A stretch of 64,000 nt of DNA from an uncultured Sunxiuqinia sp. (GCF_947495665.1 NZ_CANLZV010000001.1:310001-374000); one strand, 5' to 3'; numbered from the stretch's first letter, positions 1 to 8,732 are shown. Translations and numbers: made by a program. Notes: a model not told the origin generated them from the letters alone.

Positions 1-353
1 GCTAAGTTTCCAAGTAAGGCACAAACTACGGCAGCCATTATAAATATAGTTGCCAGATCTACGAGTTTTTTGTCAGAAGAGATCTTGCTTCTGAAAAAGG
101 AGAAATAGATCGGAATTGAAATTCCGATTGCCACGAATAAAATGATGTGTGGCACTAATCCAATATTTATCCCGATTTGGTTTAGTAGGGTATTGACCCA
201 ACTGTGCTTGACATTAAACGTTGGTTTAAATTCGAGCATGAAAGGGATAATCTCAAAATGAGTATCTCCGTAAAAGTTGAAGATTACAATTTTAATCGAT
301 TGGTCAATAACTATTAGTACCAGAATCCAGATTAGAATAGCTTGTGTTTTCAT
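1..353 (-). CDS. Signal peptidase II (LspA)-like protein, cut by window edge
   Basis: Starts at the ATG read from 353 and runs off the left edge, so only about 117 residues are visible. The protein opens with a membrane segment containing VIDQSIK, which fits the conserved Asp/Lys box of lipoprotein signal peptidases. Further membrane segments follow, and the last visible residues (ALLGNLA) fit the start of the GNxxDR box that carries a catalytic Asp; the catalytic half is outside the window. If active it would cleave prolipoprotein signal peptides in the inner membrane. The middle asparagine box is poorly conserved, so it may be a divergent paralogue of the housekeeping lspA. Confidence 0.6.
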   Translation of the reverse strand, partial: MKTQAILIWILVLIVIDQSIKIVIFNFYGDTHFEIIPFMLEFKPTFNVKHSWVNTLLNQIGINIGLVPHIILFVAIGISIPIYFSFFRSKISSDKKLVDLATIFIMAAVVCALLGNL

Positions 354-518
354 TTTAACTCATTGTTTGGATTCAACGGGTTGAGCAAGTTAGTAAAACA
401 AAACGATGAAAGAAGTTATGTTTTTATGCTGTAAAACTTTTTGGCTTAGCCGGAGCGTAAAGCAGTACTTGGGGTTTCCTGGAAAACAGGGGGCAACCGG
501 TTTTGATTTCTTCTATCC

Positions 519-705
519 AGAATTAGCTTCGACCTCCCGGAATTGCAAGCAGACCAATCCGGATTGAGCTCCGACCGTCTGGAAATGAGAAAAACCAGCT
601 GGAAAAGCCACAATACTGCACGGAAATGCAACCAAACCGTCCGGAAAAGTGATCAAACCGAACGGAATTGCCAAAAACCAGACAGAAATGGGACACAACC
701 CGAAT
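519..705. repeat. Degenerate tandem repeat, period about 21 bp
   Basis: A GGAA/AGAA core preceded by CC or C recurs at about 519, 539, 561, 581, 601, 622, 643, 664 and 684, so successive spacings are 20-22 bp. The flanks are A-rich with AACC/ACCAG. Units are diverged, and indels break any single reading frame, so this reads as non-coding DNA with a period of about two helical turns. Confidence 0.6.
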
Positions 706-806
706 TTTTCCATTTCCGGCTGGTTTTTTGGTCATCCGCCACCGTTTGTTGCCTTTCTGCTTGGTATGCTTCAATTTTTTGCGCGGGACGAAAAAAAATG
801 TTTGCG

Positions 807-990
807 GCTGAGCCTCAGCTGACCTGTTTTTATTTGTTTTCTACTTAGCTGAGCCTCAGCCGGGCTGTTCTTATTTACTTTCTGCTCAGCTGAGGGTCAG
901 CCAGCTTGTTTTTTTTTGTTTTCCGATTAGCAGAGCCTCAGCTAGCCTGTTTCTGTTTGTTTTCTACTTGGCTGAGGGGTAGCCGGGAGG
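807..990. repeat. 41-bp tandem repeat with GCTGAG-n-CTCAGC dyads
   Basis: Units begin at 807, 848, 889 and 930, with a partial fifth at 971, giving a constant period of exactly 41 bp. Each starts with a variant of GCTGAGCCTCAGC (a dyad around a central base) followed by a T-rich tract ending TTTTCTACTT or similar. Units differ by substitutions but not by length. With no spacers this is not CRISPR; binding of a protein to a phased dyad array is one possibility. Confidence 0.8.
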
Positions 991-1183
991 TCATCTAATT
1001 ACTGGCAGTAAAATGACTACCAATGACTTTTTCTGTTTCGGGTTTTATGTCCTGTTTCGGCCATTTGTTTACTTTTCTTAATTTTAATTGACTTAATGGC
1101 GCTGATTCTAGCAATAATTTAAATAATTTCCATTTAATGTCACAAAATTGCCTTGTATCCAGACTAACTAATAAACGAGTCGC

Positions 1184-1669
1184 TTGAAAGCATTTGATCA
1201 ATTATACCAGAAGCATTATCCAACAGTTTTTCGCGTTGCCGTTAAAATGTTGGGGGATTCGGATGAAGCGGCTGATGTTGTTCAGGAAGTGTTTCTGACG
1301 CTTTTTCAAACAATGGAAAAAGGAATGGTGGTCGAATATCCCCTTAGTTGGTTGTATCGCACCACTTTGAATAAATGTATTGACAAGCAGAAATACAATG
1401 GCCGGTTTCAGAAATTGGAAACGGCACCAGAGGGGCAGGTCGAATTTCAGAGCATTGAAAAACAGGAAACCCGCATACGCGTGCAGCGGGCTTTGGGTAA
1501 ATTGAAACCCGTAGAACGGGCTTTGGCGGTGATGTATAGTGAAAGTTTATCTTACAAAGAAATGGCAGAGGCAACGGGCATTCGCTTTTCTTCGGTGGGG
1601 AAAACACTTTCGCGAACGTTGAAGAAGCTGGAAGCAGAACTTAAAAATAAAAAGTATGAGCTGTATTGA
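1184..1669 (+). CDS. ECF-family RNA polymerase sigma factor
   Basis: 161 residues. Sigma region 2 spans about residues 5-70 with the typical DEAADVVQEVFLTLF helix (27-41). Region 4 spans about 95-150, with a helix-turn-helix at SYKEMAEATGIRFSSVGKTL. The start is TTG at 1184: an in-frame TAA at 1172 leaves no upstream ATG, and the next ATG (residue 22) would cut into region 2. It overlaps the following anti-sigma gene by 14 bp, the usual layout of a translationally coupled sigma/anti-sigma pair. It should direct polymerase to a small regulon, possibly including its own operon and the secreted protein at 2152. Confidence 0.9.
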   Translation: MKAFDQLYQKHYPTVFRVAVKMLGDSDEAADVVQEVFLTLFQTMEKGMVVEYPLSWLYRTTLNKCIDKQKYNGRFQKLETAPEGQVEFQSIEKQETRIRVQRALGKLKPVERALAVMYSESLSYKEMAEATGIRFSSVGKTLSRTLKKLEAELKNKKYELY

Positions 1670-2111
1670 CGAAGATCTTATCCAACAATATATTGATGAG
1701 GAAGTTCAAGCAGAGGAAAGCGAAAGGATAACGCGCCACCTGGCTGTATGTCCGGGGTGTGCTAAGTTGGTAGCCGAAAGAAGACAATGGGCTTTGAGCA
1801 TGAAAAGAATGATTCGGGAGGTGGCTGACGAGCCGGTTGTGGTGCCTCCTTTTGTTGCTCCGGCAAAGAGCGTGCCGCTAGGTAGCCTTCGAAAAAGACT
1901 GGTTTTGGCGTTGTCTGCTGCTTGTCTGCTGGCTTTCTTTGTTTTGCATTGGAATCATCCTTCTGCTGAAAAGTCTGCCATTGAAGATGAGTTGACAATA
2001 CTTCAACATTCCGATTGGCCGGTGGATGCCAATCAGCCCTTCAGTCAACAGGGCTTGCAGATTAACCTGATTGATCCGGAAGGAAATGTTACCGGGTACG
2101 TGCTGGAATAA
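1656..2111 (+). CDS. Zinc-finger anti-sigma factor, membrane anchored
   Basis: 151 residues. The N-terminal part carries the zf-HC2 anti-sigma motif, H28-x3-C32-x2-C35 (HLAVCPGC). One transmembrane segment lies at about 81-98 and a roughly 50-residue domain follows, presumably periplasmic. Overlap with the sigma gene and family knowledge imply it sequesters that sigma factor at the inner membrane until an envelope signal releases it. The periplasmic part shows no sensor motif I recognise. Confidence 0.85.
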   Translation: MSCIDEDLIQQYIDEEVQAEESERITRHLAVCPGCAKLVAERRQWALSMKRMIREVADEPVVVPPFVAPAKSVPLGSLRKRLVLALSAACLLAFFVLHWNHPSAEKSAIEDELTILQHSDWPVDANQPFSQQGLQINLIDPEGNVTGYVLE

Positions 2112-2151
2112 TTAGAGACTGATTTACATTCATTTCTTAAAACGAAATACG

Positions 2152-3426
2152 ATGAAACAATTTGCATTGACTTTACTTTTAGTGGTTTTCGCATGCTCGC
2201 TGTCTGGTCAAAACTTAAAAGACCTCTATCAAAAAACGAGCATTAAGCTGGTTCCCGACAAGCAGTATGCTGCGGAAAATAATTGGGATCAGGTTTTTGA
2301 AACCTATTACGACACATTGTATGGTAAGCCGATGGGAAACCGGAAATCCTTGTTGGTATTACCTGATGGTTCGGTTGTTGTCAACCATGCTTATCGTAAT
2401 TATTACAGTAAATTTTCACCCGATGGGAAGTTTATCAAAGAATTTAAGGTGACCAAATCCGATGGAACTTCCTTCAAAAAGACCAATCATATTGACGGAA
2501 TTATCGATGGGAATACTTTTTTTACCGGGCTCGATAACATGGGGAATATGCTTTGTTTCGATTTCGACGGGAACTATAAGAAAACCCTGAAGCTGGATTA
2601 CATGACCAAGCAAATGATTGGTTTGCCTAACAACAAAATTGCGGTGGTTGGTTGGGTGATTTGGGCTGATAAATTTCGTGATTTTATTGCTTTAGTTGAT
2701 TGTGAAACCAATGAGCAGAAGATCATTTGGGATCATTTTACTGATCGTTGTGCGCTTGACGAACACTGTAAGCTTTTTAATTATTCCTATGCATTTAAGG
2801 AGCGCGGTGCCATCGGATTTCAAACAATGCCTTATTCCAGTTCTCTTGGAGTGGCTGCTCCACCTAAAATAGCTTGTACGGGAAACAAACTGGTCATAGC
2901 CTATCCAACAACTGGTGAAATCCGTGTGCATGATTTAGATGGGAAGTTGGTAGCCAAAGACCAAATCACCTGGGCCGAAAATTATATCTCGGTAGAAGAG
3001 CAAAAGGAAATTCAGAAAAAAGCCATTGATAAATATAAAAGTTTGCAAAATCCGAGGTTTGCCTCTTGGGTTTCAGAAGAAGAAAACAAAAAGGCTATGG
3101 CAACCATCCTTTCAGAGATGGAAGCAGATTTGGCAAAAATTACCGATCCCATTCCTATTCCTTTGTTTTCTACAATGATGAAGGATTCAGACGATAACCT
3201 GTTGATTTTTGAATTCCCGAAAGAACAAAATACGAATCAGTTTCACGTTTGGATTTACGATAACCAAGGAACGTTCGTAGGTCAAAGTAGTTTTGTATGC
3301 GATAACTATGAGTTGGAAATTAACCCATCGAAAATGGTGTTTCATGATGGCTACATTTATGCGCTTCAGCGTTTGAAAAATGCCAATGGAGTGCCATTGC
3401 GCTTGGTTCGCTTTAAGCTGGAATAG
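2152..3426 (+). CDS. Secreted 6-bladed beta-propeller-like protein
   Basis: 424 residues. A signal peptide (LTLLLVVFACSLSGQ) is followed by repeated short blade-like segments, for example LLVLPDGSVVVN, FSPDGKFIKEF and CFDFDGNYKKTL. These resemble the 6-bladed beta-propeller (NHL-like) proteins common in Bacteroidota. No catalytic motif is seen. It starts 40 bp after the anti-sigma gene on the same strand and may be co-transcribed, making it a candidate signal sensor or target of that sigma system. Function unknown. Confidence 0.65.
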   Translation: MKQFALTLLLVVFACSLSGQNLKDLYQKTSIKLVPDKQYAAENNWDQVFETYYDTLYGKPMGNRKSLLVLPDGSVVVNHAYRNYYSKFSPDGKFIKEFKVTKSDGTSFKKTNHIDGIIDGNTFFTGLDNMGNMLCFDFDGNYKKTLKLDYMTKQMIGLPNNKIAVVGWVIWADKFRDFIALVDCETNEQKIIWDHFTDRCALDEHCKLFNYSYAFKERGAIGFQTMPYSSSLGVAAPPKIACTGNKLVIAYPTTGEIRVHDLDGKLVAKDQITWAENYISVEEQKEIQKKAIDKYKSLQNPRFASWVSEEENKKAMATILSEMEADLAKITDPIPIPLFSTMMKDSDDNLLIFEFPKEQNTNQFHVWIYDNQGTFVGQSSFVCDNYELEINPSKMVFHDGYIYALQRLKNANGVPLRLVRFKLE

Positions 3427-3475
3427 CTGTTTTAAGCAGAATGTTTTTCTAATTTATAGGCATCAGGTCATTTGG

Positions 3476-3510
3476 AAATCAGGATTCTTTAGGGAAGAAT
3501 TCTGATTTTT
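3476..3510 (+). terminator. Rho-independent terminator
   Basis: AAATCAG pairs with CTGATTT and ATTCTT with AAGAAT around a TAGGG loop, with one G-T wobble, giving a stem of about 14 bp that runs into TTTTTC. It ends the 1184-3426 transcript. Confidence 0.8.
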
Positions 3511-3562
3511 CATTTAAGAAGGGAATAGTTAGCTCCAAGAATCCGGTTATCCAGGTCTGTCA

Positions 3563-3620
3563 ATGACACTTAAATGACAACCGATGACAATCAAATGACG
3601 AATAATGGCCACCAAATGAC
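3563..3620. repeat. ATGAC motif cluster at about 10.5-bp spacing
   Basis: Exact ATGAC copies start at 3563, 3574, 3584, 3595 and 3616, with a degraded copy near 3604, so the motif falls on one face of the helix. Two more lie at 3729 and 3741, before the gene at 3848. It may be an operator array or a diverged 21-bp tandem repeat. Confidence 0.5.
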
Positions 3621-3847
3621 TTTTGCTGTTTCAAGTTCTAGGTTTCAAATTCTACAGCCAGTCAAGGGGTATCTATGAATGATTCTCATTGTTTCAATAG
3701 TCAAGGATCCGGCCTTTCTGATCTATCAATGACAACAAAAATGACCATCCAGCACCCGGTATTCAGTTCCCATCATTTGTGCTACCTTTGCATTTTCAAT
3801 AAAAACCGGTAGCGGCTACTGGTTGAAAACACGAAAGAAAGACAAGC

Positions 3848-4804
3848 ATGCAAAATAGAATTACCCAGTTATTTGGGATAAAATACCCTGTTATTCAGGG
3901 CGGAATGGTTTGGTGTAGTGGTTGGCGGTTGGTTTCAGCCGTTAGCAATCAGGGCGGATTGGGCCTGCTGGGCGCCGGTTCCATGCACCCCGAAACATTG
4001 CAGGAACACATCCGGAAAACCCGGCAAGCCACCGATAAACCTTTCGGGGTAAATGTCCCCATGCTGTATCCGCAGCTGGAGGATATTATGGAGGTGATTG
4101 TGGCCGAAAAGGTACCCATCGTGTTTACCTCGGCTGGTAGTCCGAAAAAGTGGACGAAGTGGTTGCAGGAACGGGGTATCATTGTGGCTCATGTGATTGC
4201 CAGCTCGTATTTTGCCCAAAAATGTGAAGAAGCCGGCGTTGATGCCATTGTTGCCGAAGGCTTTGAAGCCGGGGGACACAACGGACGCGAAGAAACCACG
4301 ACCCTAAGCCTGATTCCTTCGGTTAGGAAAGCGACGAAGCTTCCGCTGCTGGCAGCCGGTGGCATTGGTAGCGGAAAAGCCATGTTGGCAGCCATGGCTC
4401 TGGGGGCCGATGGTGTACAGATTGGGTCGCGCTTTGCACTGACCCAGGAGTCGTCGGCACACGAAAACTTCAAGCAACTGGTGGCTGGGCTGGGAGAGGG
4501 TGGCACTAAGCTCGCACTCAAAAAGCTGGCACCGGTACGTCTGGTGAAAAATGAATTTTTCAAGCAGGTGAATGAGGCTGAGCTCCGTGGGGCTGATGCC
4601 GAAGAACTCAATCGTTTATTGGGAAAAGGACGTGCTAAACTGGGCATGTTTGAAGGAAACCTGGATGAAGGTGAGTTGGAAATCGGGCAGGTGGCTGCTC
4701 AGCTAAACGATATTCCTACGGTGGAGGAAGTGATGACGCGCTTAATTTCGGAGTATGAACAAGTGCGCCGCGATCTTGTTGATGGTGCTAATTTCTCATT
4801 TTAA
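3848..4804 (+). CDS. FabK / nitronate monooxygenase-family flavoprotein
   Basis: 318 residues, full length for the family. It opens with the FMN-binding GIKYPVIQGGM (10-20) and has the hallmark GFEAGGHNG, with the His at residue 144. The phosphate-binding LLAAGGIGSGKAM (168-180) and ADGVQIGSRF (188-197) follow. Relatives are either FabK enoyl-ACP reductases of fatty acid synthesis or nitronate monooxygenases, and sequence alone does not settle which. It lies 3 bp before the M16 peptidase gene on the same strand, so co-transcription is likely. Confidence 0.8.
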   Translation: MQNRITQLFGIKYPVIQGGMVWCSGWRLVSAVSNQGGLGLLGAGSMHPETLQEHIRKTRQATDKPFGVNVPMLYPQLEDIMEVIVAEKVPIVFTSAGSPKKWTKWLQERGIIVAHVIASSYFAQKCEEAGVDAIVAEGFEAGGHNGREETTTLSLIPSVRKATKLPLLAAGGIGSGKAMLAAMALGADGVQIGSRFALTQESSAHENFKQLVAGLGEGGTKLALKKLAPVRLVKNEFFKQVNEAELRGADAEELNRLLGKGRAKLGMFEGNLDEGELEIGQVAAQLNDIPTVEEVMTRLISEYEQVRRDLVDGANFSF

Positions 4805-4807
4805 TTT

Positions 4808-6046
4808 ATGATCAAATTTGAACGATATAAGCTCGACAACGGGCTTCAGCTGATAGTTTATCCCGACTATTCAACGCCCATGGTGGCTTTGGATGTGTGT
4901 TACCATGTTGGGGCAAAGAATGAAAGTCCGGAACGAACTGGCTTTGCCCACTTATTTGAACACCTCATGTTTGGCGGAACCAAAAACATCCCGGATTACG
5001 ATGATGCACTTCAGCACGCCGGCGGTGAAAACAATGCTTATACCACCAATGATCTGACCAATTATTACCTGACCCTTCCGAAGGAAAACCTGGAAACAGG
5101 CTTTTGGTTGGAGTCGGACCGCATGTTGGAGCTGGATTTCTCGGAAGAAAAGTTGAATGTGCAAAAAAATGTGGTGATTGAAGAGTTTAAGCAGCGTAAC
5201 CTGAATCAGCCCTATGGTGATGTATGGCCTTTGCTGCGAGAGTTGGCCTATAAGGTACACCCTTACCAGTGGCAAACCATTGGGAAGGAAATCAGTCACA
5301 TTGCCGATGCCAGCCTGGAAGAGGTCAAAGCTTTCTTCTATCGGTTTTATGCGCCCGACAATGCGGTGCTGATTCTGAGTGGGCACGTTGATCCGGAGGA
5401 ATGTCTGAAGCTGGCCAATAAGTGGTTTGGCGATATTCCGAACCGAAACGTGAACAAGGCACCTATTCCGCAGGAACCCAGGCAGCAGGAGTTTCGGGAG
5501 ATGACGGTTGAACGCGATGTACCGGATACAGCGTTGTACCTGGCTTTTCATATGCCTGACCGCCGGCAGCGTGGCTACTATGTTTGCGATTTGATTTCGG
5601 ATGTGTTGTCGAATGGAAATAGTTCGCGTTTGTATCAGCGCTTGGTGAAGGAAGAAAAGCTGTTTGTTGAGCTTGATGCTTACGTTTCGGGCGATCACGA
5701 TCCGGGCTTGTTCATTGTTTCCGGCAAGTTGGCCGAGGGCGTTACAATACCCCGGGCCAAAGCTGCCATCTGGAAGGAGCTGCAGCACATGCAGCAGGAG
5801 TTGGTATCGGCTGTTGAACTGGAAAAGGTGAAGAATAAGCTGGAGGCCAACCTGGTCTATTCGCAAATGAACTACCTGAATATGACCCAGGAGCTGGCCA
5901 ACTTTGAAAATATTGACCGGGCTGAACGAATCAACGAGCAGATGGTGATTTACCGTTCAATAAGCAGCGCTGATTTGATGTTGCAGGCGCAGGAGTTATT
6001 TCAGGAAACCAATTGTTCTCAATTAAATTATTTAGCAAAGAAATGA
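4808..6046 (+). CDS. M16 zinc metallopeptidase, catalytic subunit
   Basis: 412 residues. The inverted zinc motif HxxEH is present as H48-L-F-E51-H52, and the third ligand Glu lies in NVVIEEF (125/126), the usual distance downstream. No signal peptide is visible, so it is probably cytoplasmic, although some relatives are periplasmic. It precedes the non-catalytic M16 gene with an ATGA overlap, so the two likely form the heterodimer typical of two-gene M16 systems, degrading peptides inside a closed chamber. Confidence 0.88.
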   Translation: MIKFERYKLDNGLQLIVYPDYSTPMVALDVCYHVGAKNESPERTGFAHLFEHLMFGGTKNIPDYDDALQHAGGENNAYTTNDLTNYYLTLPKENLETGFWLESDRMLELDFSEEKLNVQKNVVIEEFKQRNLNQPYGDVWPLLRELAYKVHPYQWQTIGKEISHIADASLEEVKAFFYRFYAPDNAVLILSGHVDPEECLKLANKWFGDIPNRNVNKAPIPQEPRQQEFREMTVERDVPDTALYLAFHMPDRRQRGYYVCDLISDVLSNGNSSRLYQRLVKEEKLFVELDAYVSGDHDPGLFIVSGKLAEGVTIPRAKAAIWKELQHMQQELVSAVELEKVKNKLEANLVYSQMNYLNMTQELANFENIDRAERINEQMVIYRSISSADLMLQAQELFQETNCSQLNYLAKK

Positions 6047-7317
6047 TCGATCGCACCATACAACCTCCGGTGAGTGAAACCGGAAAACCGGATATGTTGG
6101 TTCCGGACACCAACCGGCTGAGCAACGGACTTCCGGTTCATATTTTAAATGCCGGCACGCAGGAAGTTACCCGGCTTGATTTTTGTTTCGACGCCGGCTT
6201 GTGGTATGAAAACAAGCCTCTGCAGGCGGCGCTGAGCAATGCGATGCTGCAGGAGGGCAGCCTGAATTATTCAGGGGCACAGTTGGCTGAAATTATGGAT
6301 TTTCATGGGGCCTACATTCAGTTTGCAGTTGATCATCATCAAGGAGTGATCAGCCTGATTAGCTTGAACAAGCATTTGCCCAAGTTGCTGCCGGTTGTCG
6401 AAGATCTGGTCAAGCACTCGCTAATGGAAGCGCATGAAGTGGAAACTATGATCCGTCGTCGGAAGCAGCGCTTTTTGCTGGAAAATGAAAAAGTGAAAGT
6501 GCTGTGTCAAAAGAAGTTTTCCTCGGTTTTGTTCGGCGATGAGCACCCGTATGCACAAACCGTGCAGCTGAAGGATTTTGAAGCCATTACCCGTGGCGAT
6601 TTGCTGGGCTTTTATGCTTGTCATTACCGATCGGAAAATTGCCGGATTCTGGCTTCCGGAAAAACAGACCCGAACCTGATCGACTTGTTGGATAAGCATT
6701 TTGGAGATAACGACTGGCAAGGGCTGGCGCTTGACTCTCGTCGGTTCTTTGTTCAGCCTTCAAGCCAAAAAGAGCAGCGGGTGGTGAAGCAGGAAGCCAT
6801 TCAGTCTGCCATTCGCATCGGTCGTTTACTGGTGAAAAAGGATCATCCGGATTACCTGGGCTTGCAGGTGTTGAATACGCTTTTGGGAGGCTACTTTAGT
6901 TCGCGACTGATGGCCAATATTCGGGAAGAGAAAGGATACACTTACGGCATTGGCTCCTCAGTGGTGGGGCTGAAAGAAGCTGGTTACTGGGTGATTGCTA
7001 CCGAAACAGATCAATCCTACGAAGAAGCTACCATTCGCGAGGTGTTTTTGGAAATGAAGAAACTGCGCGAAGAACTGGTTTCGGAGGCAGAGTTGTACCG
7101 CGTGCGTCAGTACTTGCTGGGTGAATTTGTACGTGACTTTGACGGGCCTTTTGCTCAGGCGCAGTCGTTTCAGGCGGTGGCCGATTTTGGGCTCGATCAT
7201 CGTTTTTATGAGCAATACTATCAAACCTTGCTAACGATTCAGCCGGCCGATTTGCAGGCACTGGCTCAAAAATATCTTCAGCAAGAAGATTTTTATACGG
7301 TTGTTGCCGGTGCATAA
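6043..7317 (+). CDS. M16 peptidase-like partner, non-catalytic
   Basis: 424 residues from the ATG at 6043, which overlaps the preceding stop as ATGA; an in-frame upstream start at 6013 is less likely. The N-terminal M16 fold is recognisable (RLSNGLPVHIL), but the zinc motif is replaced by LSNAMLQEGS, so no catalytic histidines remain. The C-terminal half keeps the substrate-binding R/Y signature (ANIREEKGYTYGIGS). This pattern is known for the second subunit of bacterial M16 heterodimers. Confidence 0.87.
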   Translation: MIDRTIQPPVSETGKPDMLVPDTNRLSNGLPVHILNAGTQEVTRLDFCFDAGLWYENKPLQAALSNAMLQEGSLNYSGAQLAEIMDFHGAYIQFAVDHHQGVISLISLNKHLPKLLPVVEDLVKHSLMEAHEVETMIRRRKQRFLLENEKVKVLCQKKFSSVLFGDEHPYAQTVQLKDFEAITRGDLLGFYACHYRSENCRILASGKTDPNLIDLLDKHFGDNDWQGLALDSRRFFVQPSSQKEQRVVKQEAIQSAIRIGRLLVKKDHPDYLGLQVLNTLLGGYFSSRLMANIREEKGYTYGIGSSVVGLKEAGYWVIATETDQSYEEATIREVFLEMKKLREELVSEAELYRVRQYLLGEFVRDFDGPFAQAQSFQAVADFGLDHRFYEQYYQTLLTIQPADLQALAQKYLQQEDFYTVVAGA

Positions 7318-7353
7318 GCGCTGCCAGCCTTTTTATGGATTAATTGAATTTAC

Positions 7354-8304
7354 GTGAGAAACCTTTTTTCGAATACGATTTTTTTGGCGATCATAGCTTG
7401 CTTGCTATGGTCGTCTGCTTTTGTGGGGGTCAAAATCGGCTTGCAATACCACAGCCCGTTTCAGTTTGCCGGAGTGCGGTTTACACTTTCGGGGTTGATG
7501 CTTTTTCTGTATTTCAACAATTTCAAGGAATACCGCAGACAACTTTTTGAAAACAGCCGATTTATTTTACTCATTGCCTTGTTGCAAACGGTTGTGCAGT
7601 ACATGTTCTTTTATGCGGGGATAAACCTGCTACCGGCTTCCATTTCTGCCTTAATTATTGGTGCCTCGCCTTTGTTTATTTCGGTGGTGTCGCATTTTAG
7701 CTTTCACAATGATAAAATGGACCTGGTGAAAACGCTGAGCATCTTAGTTGGGGTGATTGGAGTTGGGGTGATTACGTTTGGTCGCAGCGAACTGCCTTCA
7801 GGCGTTAAAATAAGCCTGTGGGGAATTGCTTTGCTGTTGATGAATAATTTTGTTTCCGGATTCTCAAATGTGATGGTGGCTAAAAAGCCGAAAGGATTGT
7901 CGCCGGTGGTACTTAGCTCCTCATCGCTTTTTATTGGTGGGATTGGACTCCTACTGATTTCTGTTCCGTTGGAAGGCTTTGGCCTGAGAGCTGTGGCTCC
8001 GGAATATTTTTATGCACTTGGTTGGCTGAGCTTTTTGTCGGCAGCTGCTTTTAGTATTTGGTTTACTCTTTTGGAACGCCCGGGCGTCAAAGTGTCGGAG
8101 CTAAATACCTGGAAGTTTTTGGTTCCGGTGGCCGGAGCTGTGTTGGGCTGGGTGTTTATGCCGGATGAATCGCCCGATTGGGTTTCCATTTCAGGGATGC
8201 TGATTATTGCCTGCTCTTTGTTGGTTTTGAACTATTCGAACCGCAGAGCGGCCCGTCAGATCAAAAGAAATGCGGCCCTTGTAAAACCGGAAGCCTCCCT
8301 TTAG
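7354..8304 (+). CDS. EamA/DMT-family membrane permease
   Basis: 316 residues from a GTG start at 7354. About ten hydrophobic segments form two EamA repeats, with typical first-repeat elements (LLWSSAFVGVKIGL) and SALIIGASPLFI. Such proteins export or exchange small metabolites across the inner membrane; the substrate cannot be read here. Its stop overlaps by 4 bp the stop of the convergent gene on the other strand. Confidence 0.82.
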   Translation: MRNLFSNTIFLAIIACLLWSSAFVGVKIGLQYHSPFQFAGVRFTLSGLMLFLYFNNFKEYRRQLFENSRFILLIALLQTVVQYMFFYAGINLLPASISALIIGASPLFISVVSHFSFHNDKMDLVKTLSILVGVIGVGVITFGRSELPSGVKISLWGIALLLMNNFVSGFSNVMVAKKPKGLSPVVLSSSSLFIGGIGLLLISVPLEGFGLRAVAPEYFYALGWLSFLSAAAFSIWFTLLERPGVKVSELNTWKFLVPVAGAVLGWVFMPDESPDWVSISGMLIIACSLLVLNYSNRRAARQIKRNAALVKPEASL

Positions 8305-8732
8305 TCGGGTTTTTCGGCTTCCAGTTTCAATTCATAAAGGTTTTGTGCCATCCCGTTGGTCAGGTTTTTTTGCATAAAGCGGGCCAGCCAGCCTTCCAGA
8401 CTTTCTTGTACAATAACTTGGGTGGATTTTCCTTGCGGAATCAGAATCCAGTTGTGAATAGCCTTGAGCCAGAGCATCTGGCCCGTCCATCCGAACTCGT
8501 GGGGTGGATTGGCTGTGTGAATCCGTGACTTTATTTTAAATCCCCCGGCTTTCCATGCGAAAGATGTTTCCTCGGTGGCCCGTCCATGCAACATGGTCTC
8601 CGTTACCTCCGTCTGCCATTTGGGCCAGTTGTTGATGCCTGAAAGTACTTTGTAAACTTTTTCGGCCGGAGCATGGATTAAAATTGTTGTTTCATGAAAG
8701 GCTGGTGCCTTTTTATTGACTTCAATTTTCAT
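8301..8732 (-). CDS. START/SRPBCC-like protein
   Basis: 143 residues from the ATG at 8732 (MKIEVNKKAPAF); a start 27 bp further upstream is possible. The N-terminal ILIHAPAEKVYKVLSGINNWPKW is the characteristic first strand and helix of polyketide-cyclase/START-like proteins, which bind a hydrophobic ligand in a helix-grip fold. No catalytic function is predicted. It converges on the DMT gene. Confidence 0.75.
   Translation of the reverse strand: MKIEVNKKAPAFHETTILIHAPAEKVYKVLSGINNWPKWQTEVTETMLHGRATEETSFAWKAGGFKIKSRIHTANPPHEFGWTGQMLWLKAIHNWILIPQGKSTQVIVQESLEGWLARFMQKNLTNGMAQNLYELKLEAEKPD

Larger units (their letters stand above)
354..1183. other. Non-coding intergenic stretch with two repeat arrays
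   Basis: About 830 bp without a convincing gene. It contains a degenerate array of about 21 bp around 519-705, an exact 41-bp tandem array from 807, and an ATGAC pair at 1013 and 1023. Short open frames over the arrays encode only low-complexity heptad-like translations and are not believed. The stretch ends at the TTG start of an ECF sigma gene, so it may carry that gene's regulatory region. Confidence 0.7.
3427..3847. other. Intergenic region: terminator plus ATGAC motif cluster
   Basis: About 420 bp without a gene. The left end holds a strong hairpin terminator (3476-3510). The remainder contains ATGAC at 3563, 3574, 3584, 3595, 3616, 3729 and 3741, the first group phased at 10-11 bp. A stretch reading AATGACTTTTGCTGTTTC resembles sequence near 1023 upstream of the sigma gene. 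Confidence 0.6.

Noticed and set aside
543-848. 101-codon plus-strand open frame and opposing frames over the 21-bp repeat
   Set aside because: The frame is a product of the repeat period and ends in unrelated sequence; repeat indels break the frame and composition is not protein-like.
807-990. CRISPR array
   Set aside because: Units are directly adjacent with no unique spacers, and no cas genes are present.
4952-5866. 304-codon minus-strand open frame
   Set aside because: Antisense shadow of the M16 peptidase gene, whose zinc motif and family blocks are on the plus strand.
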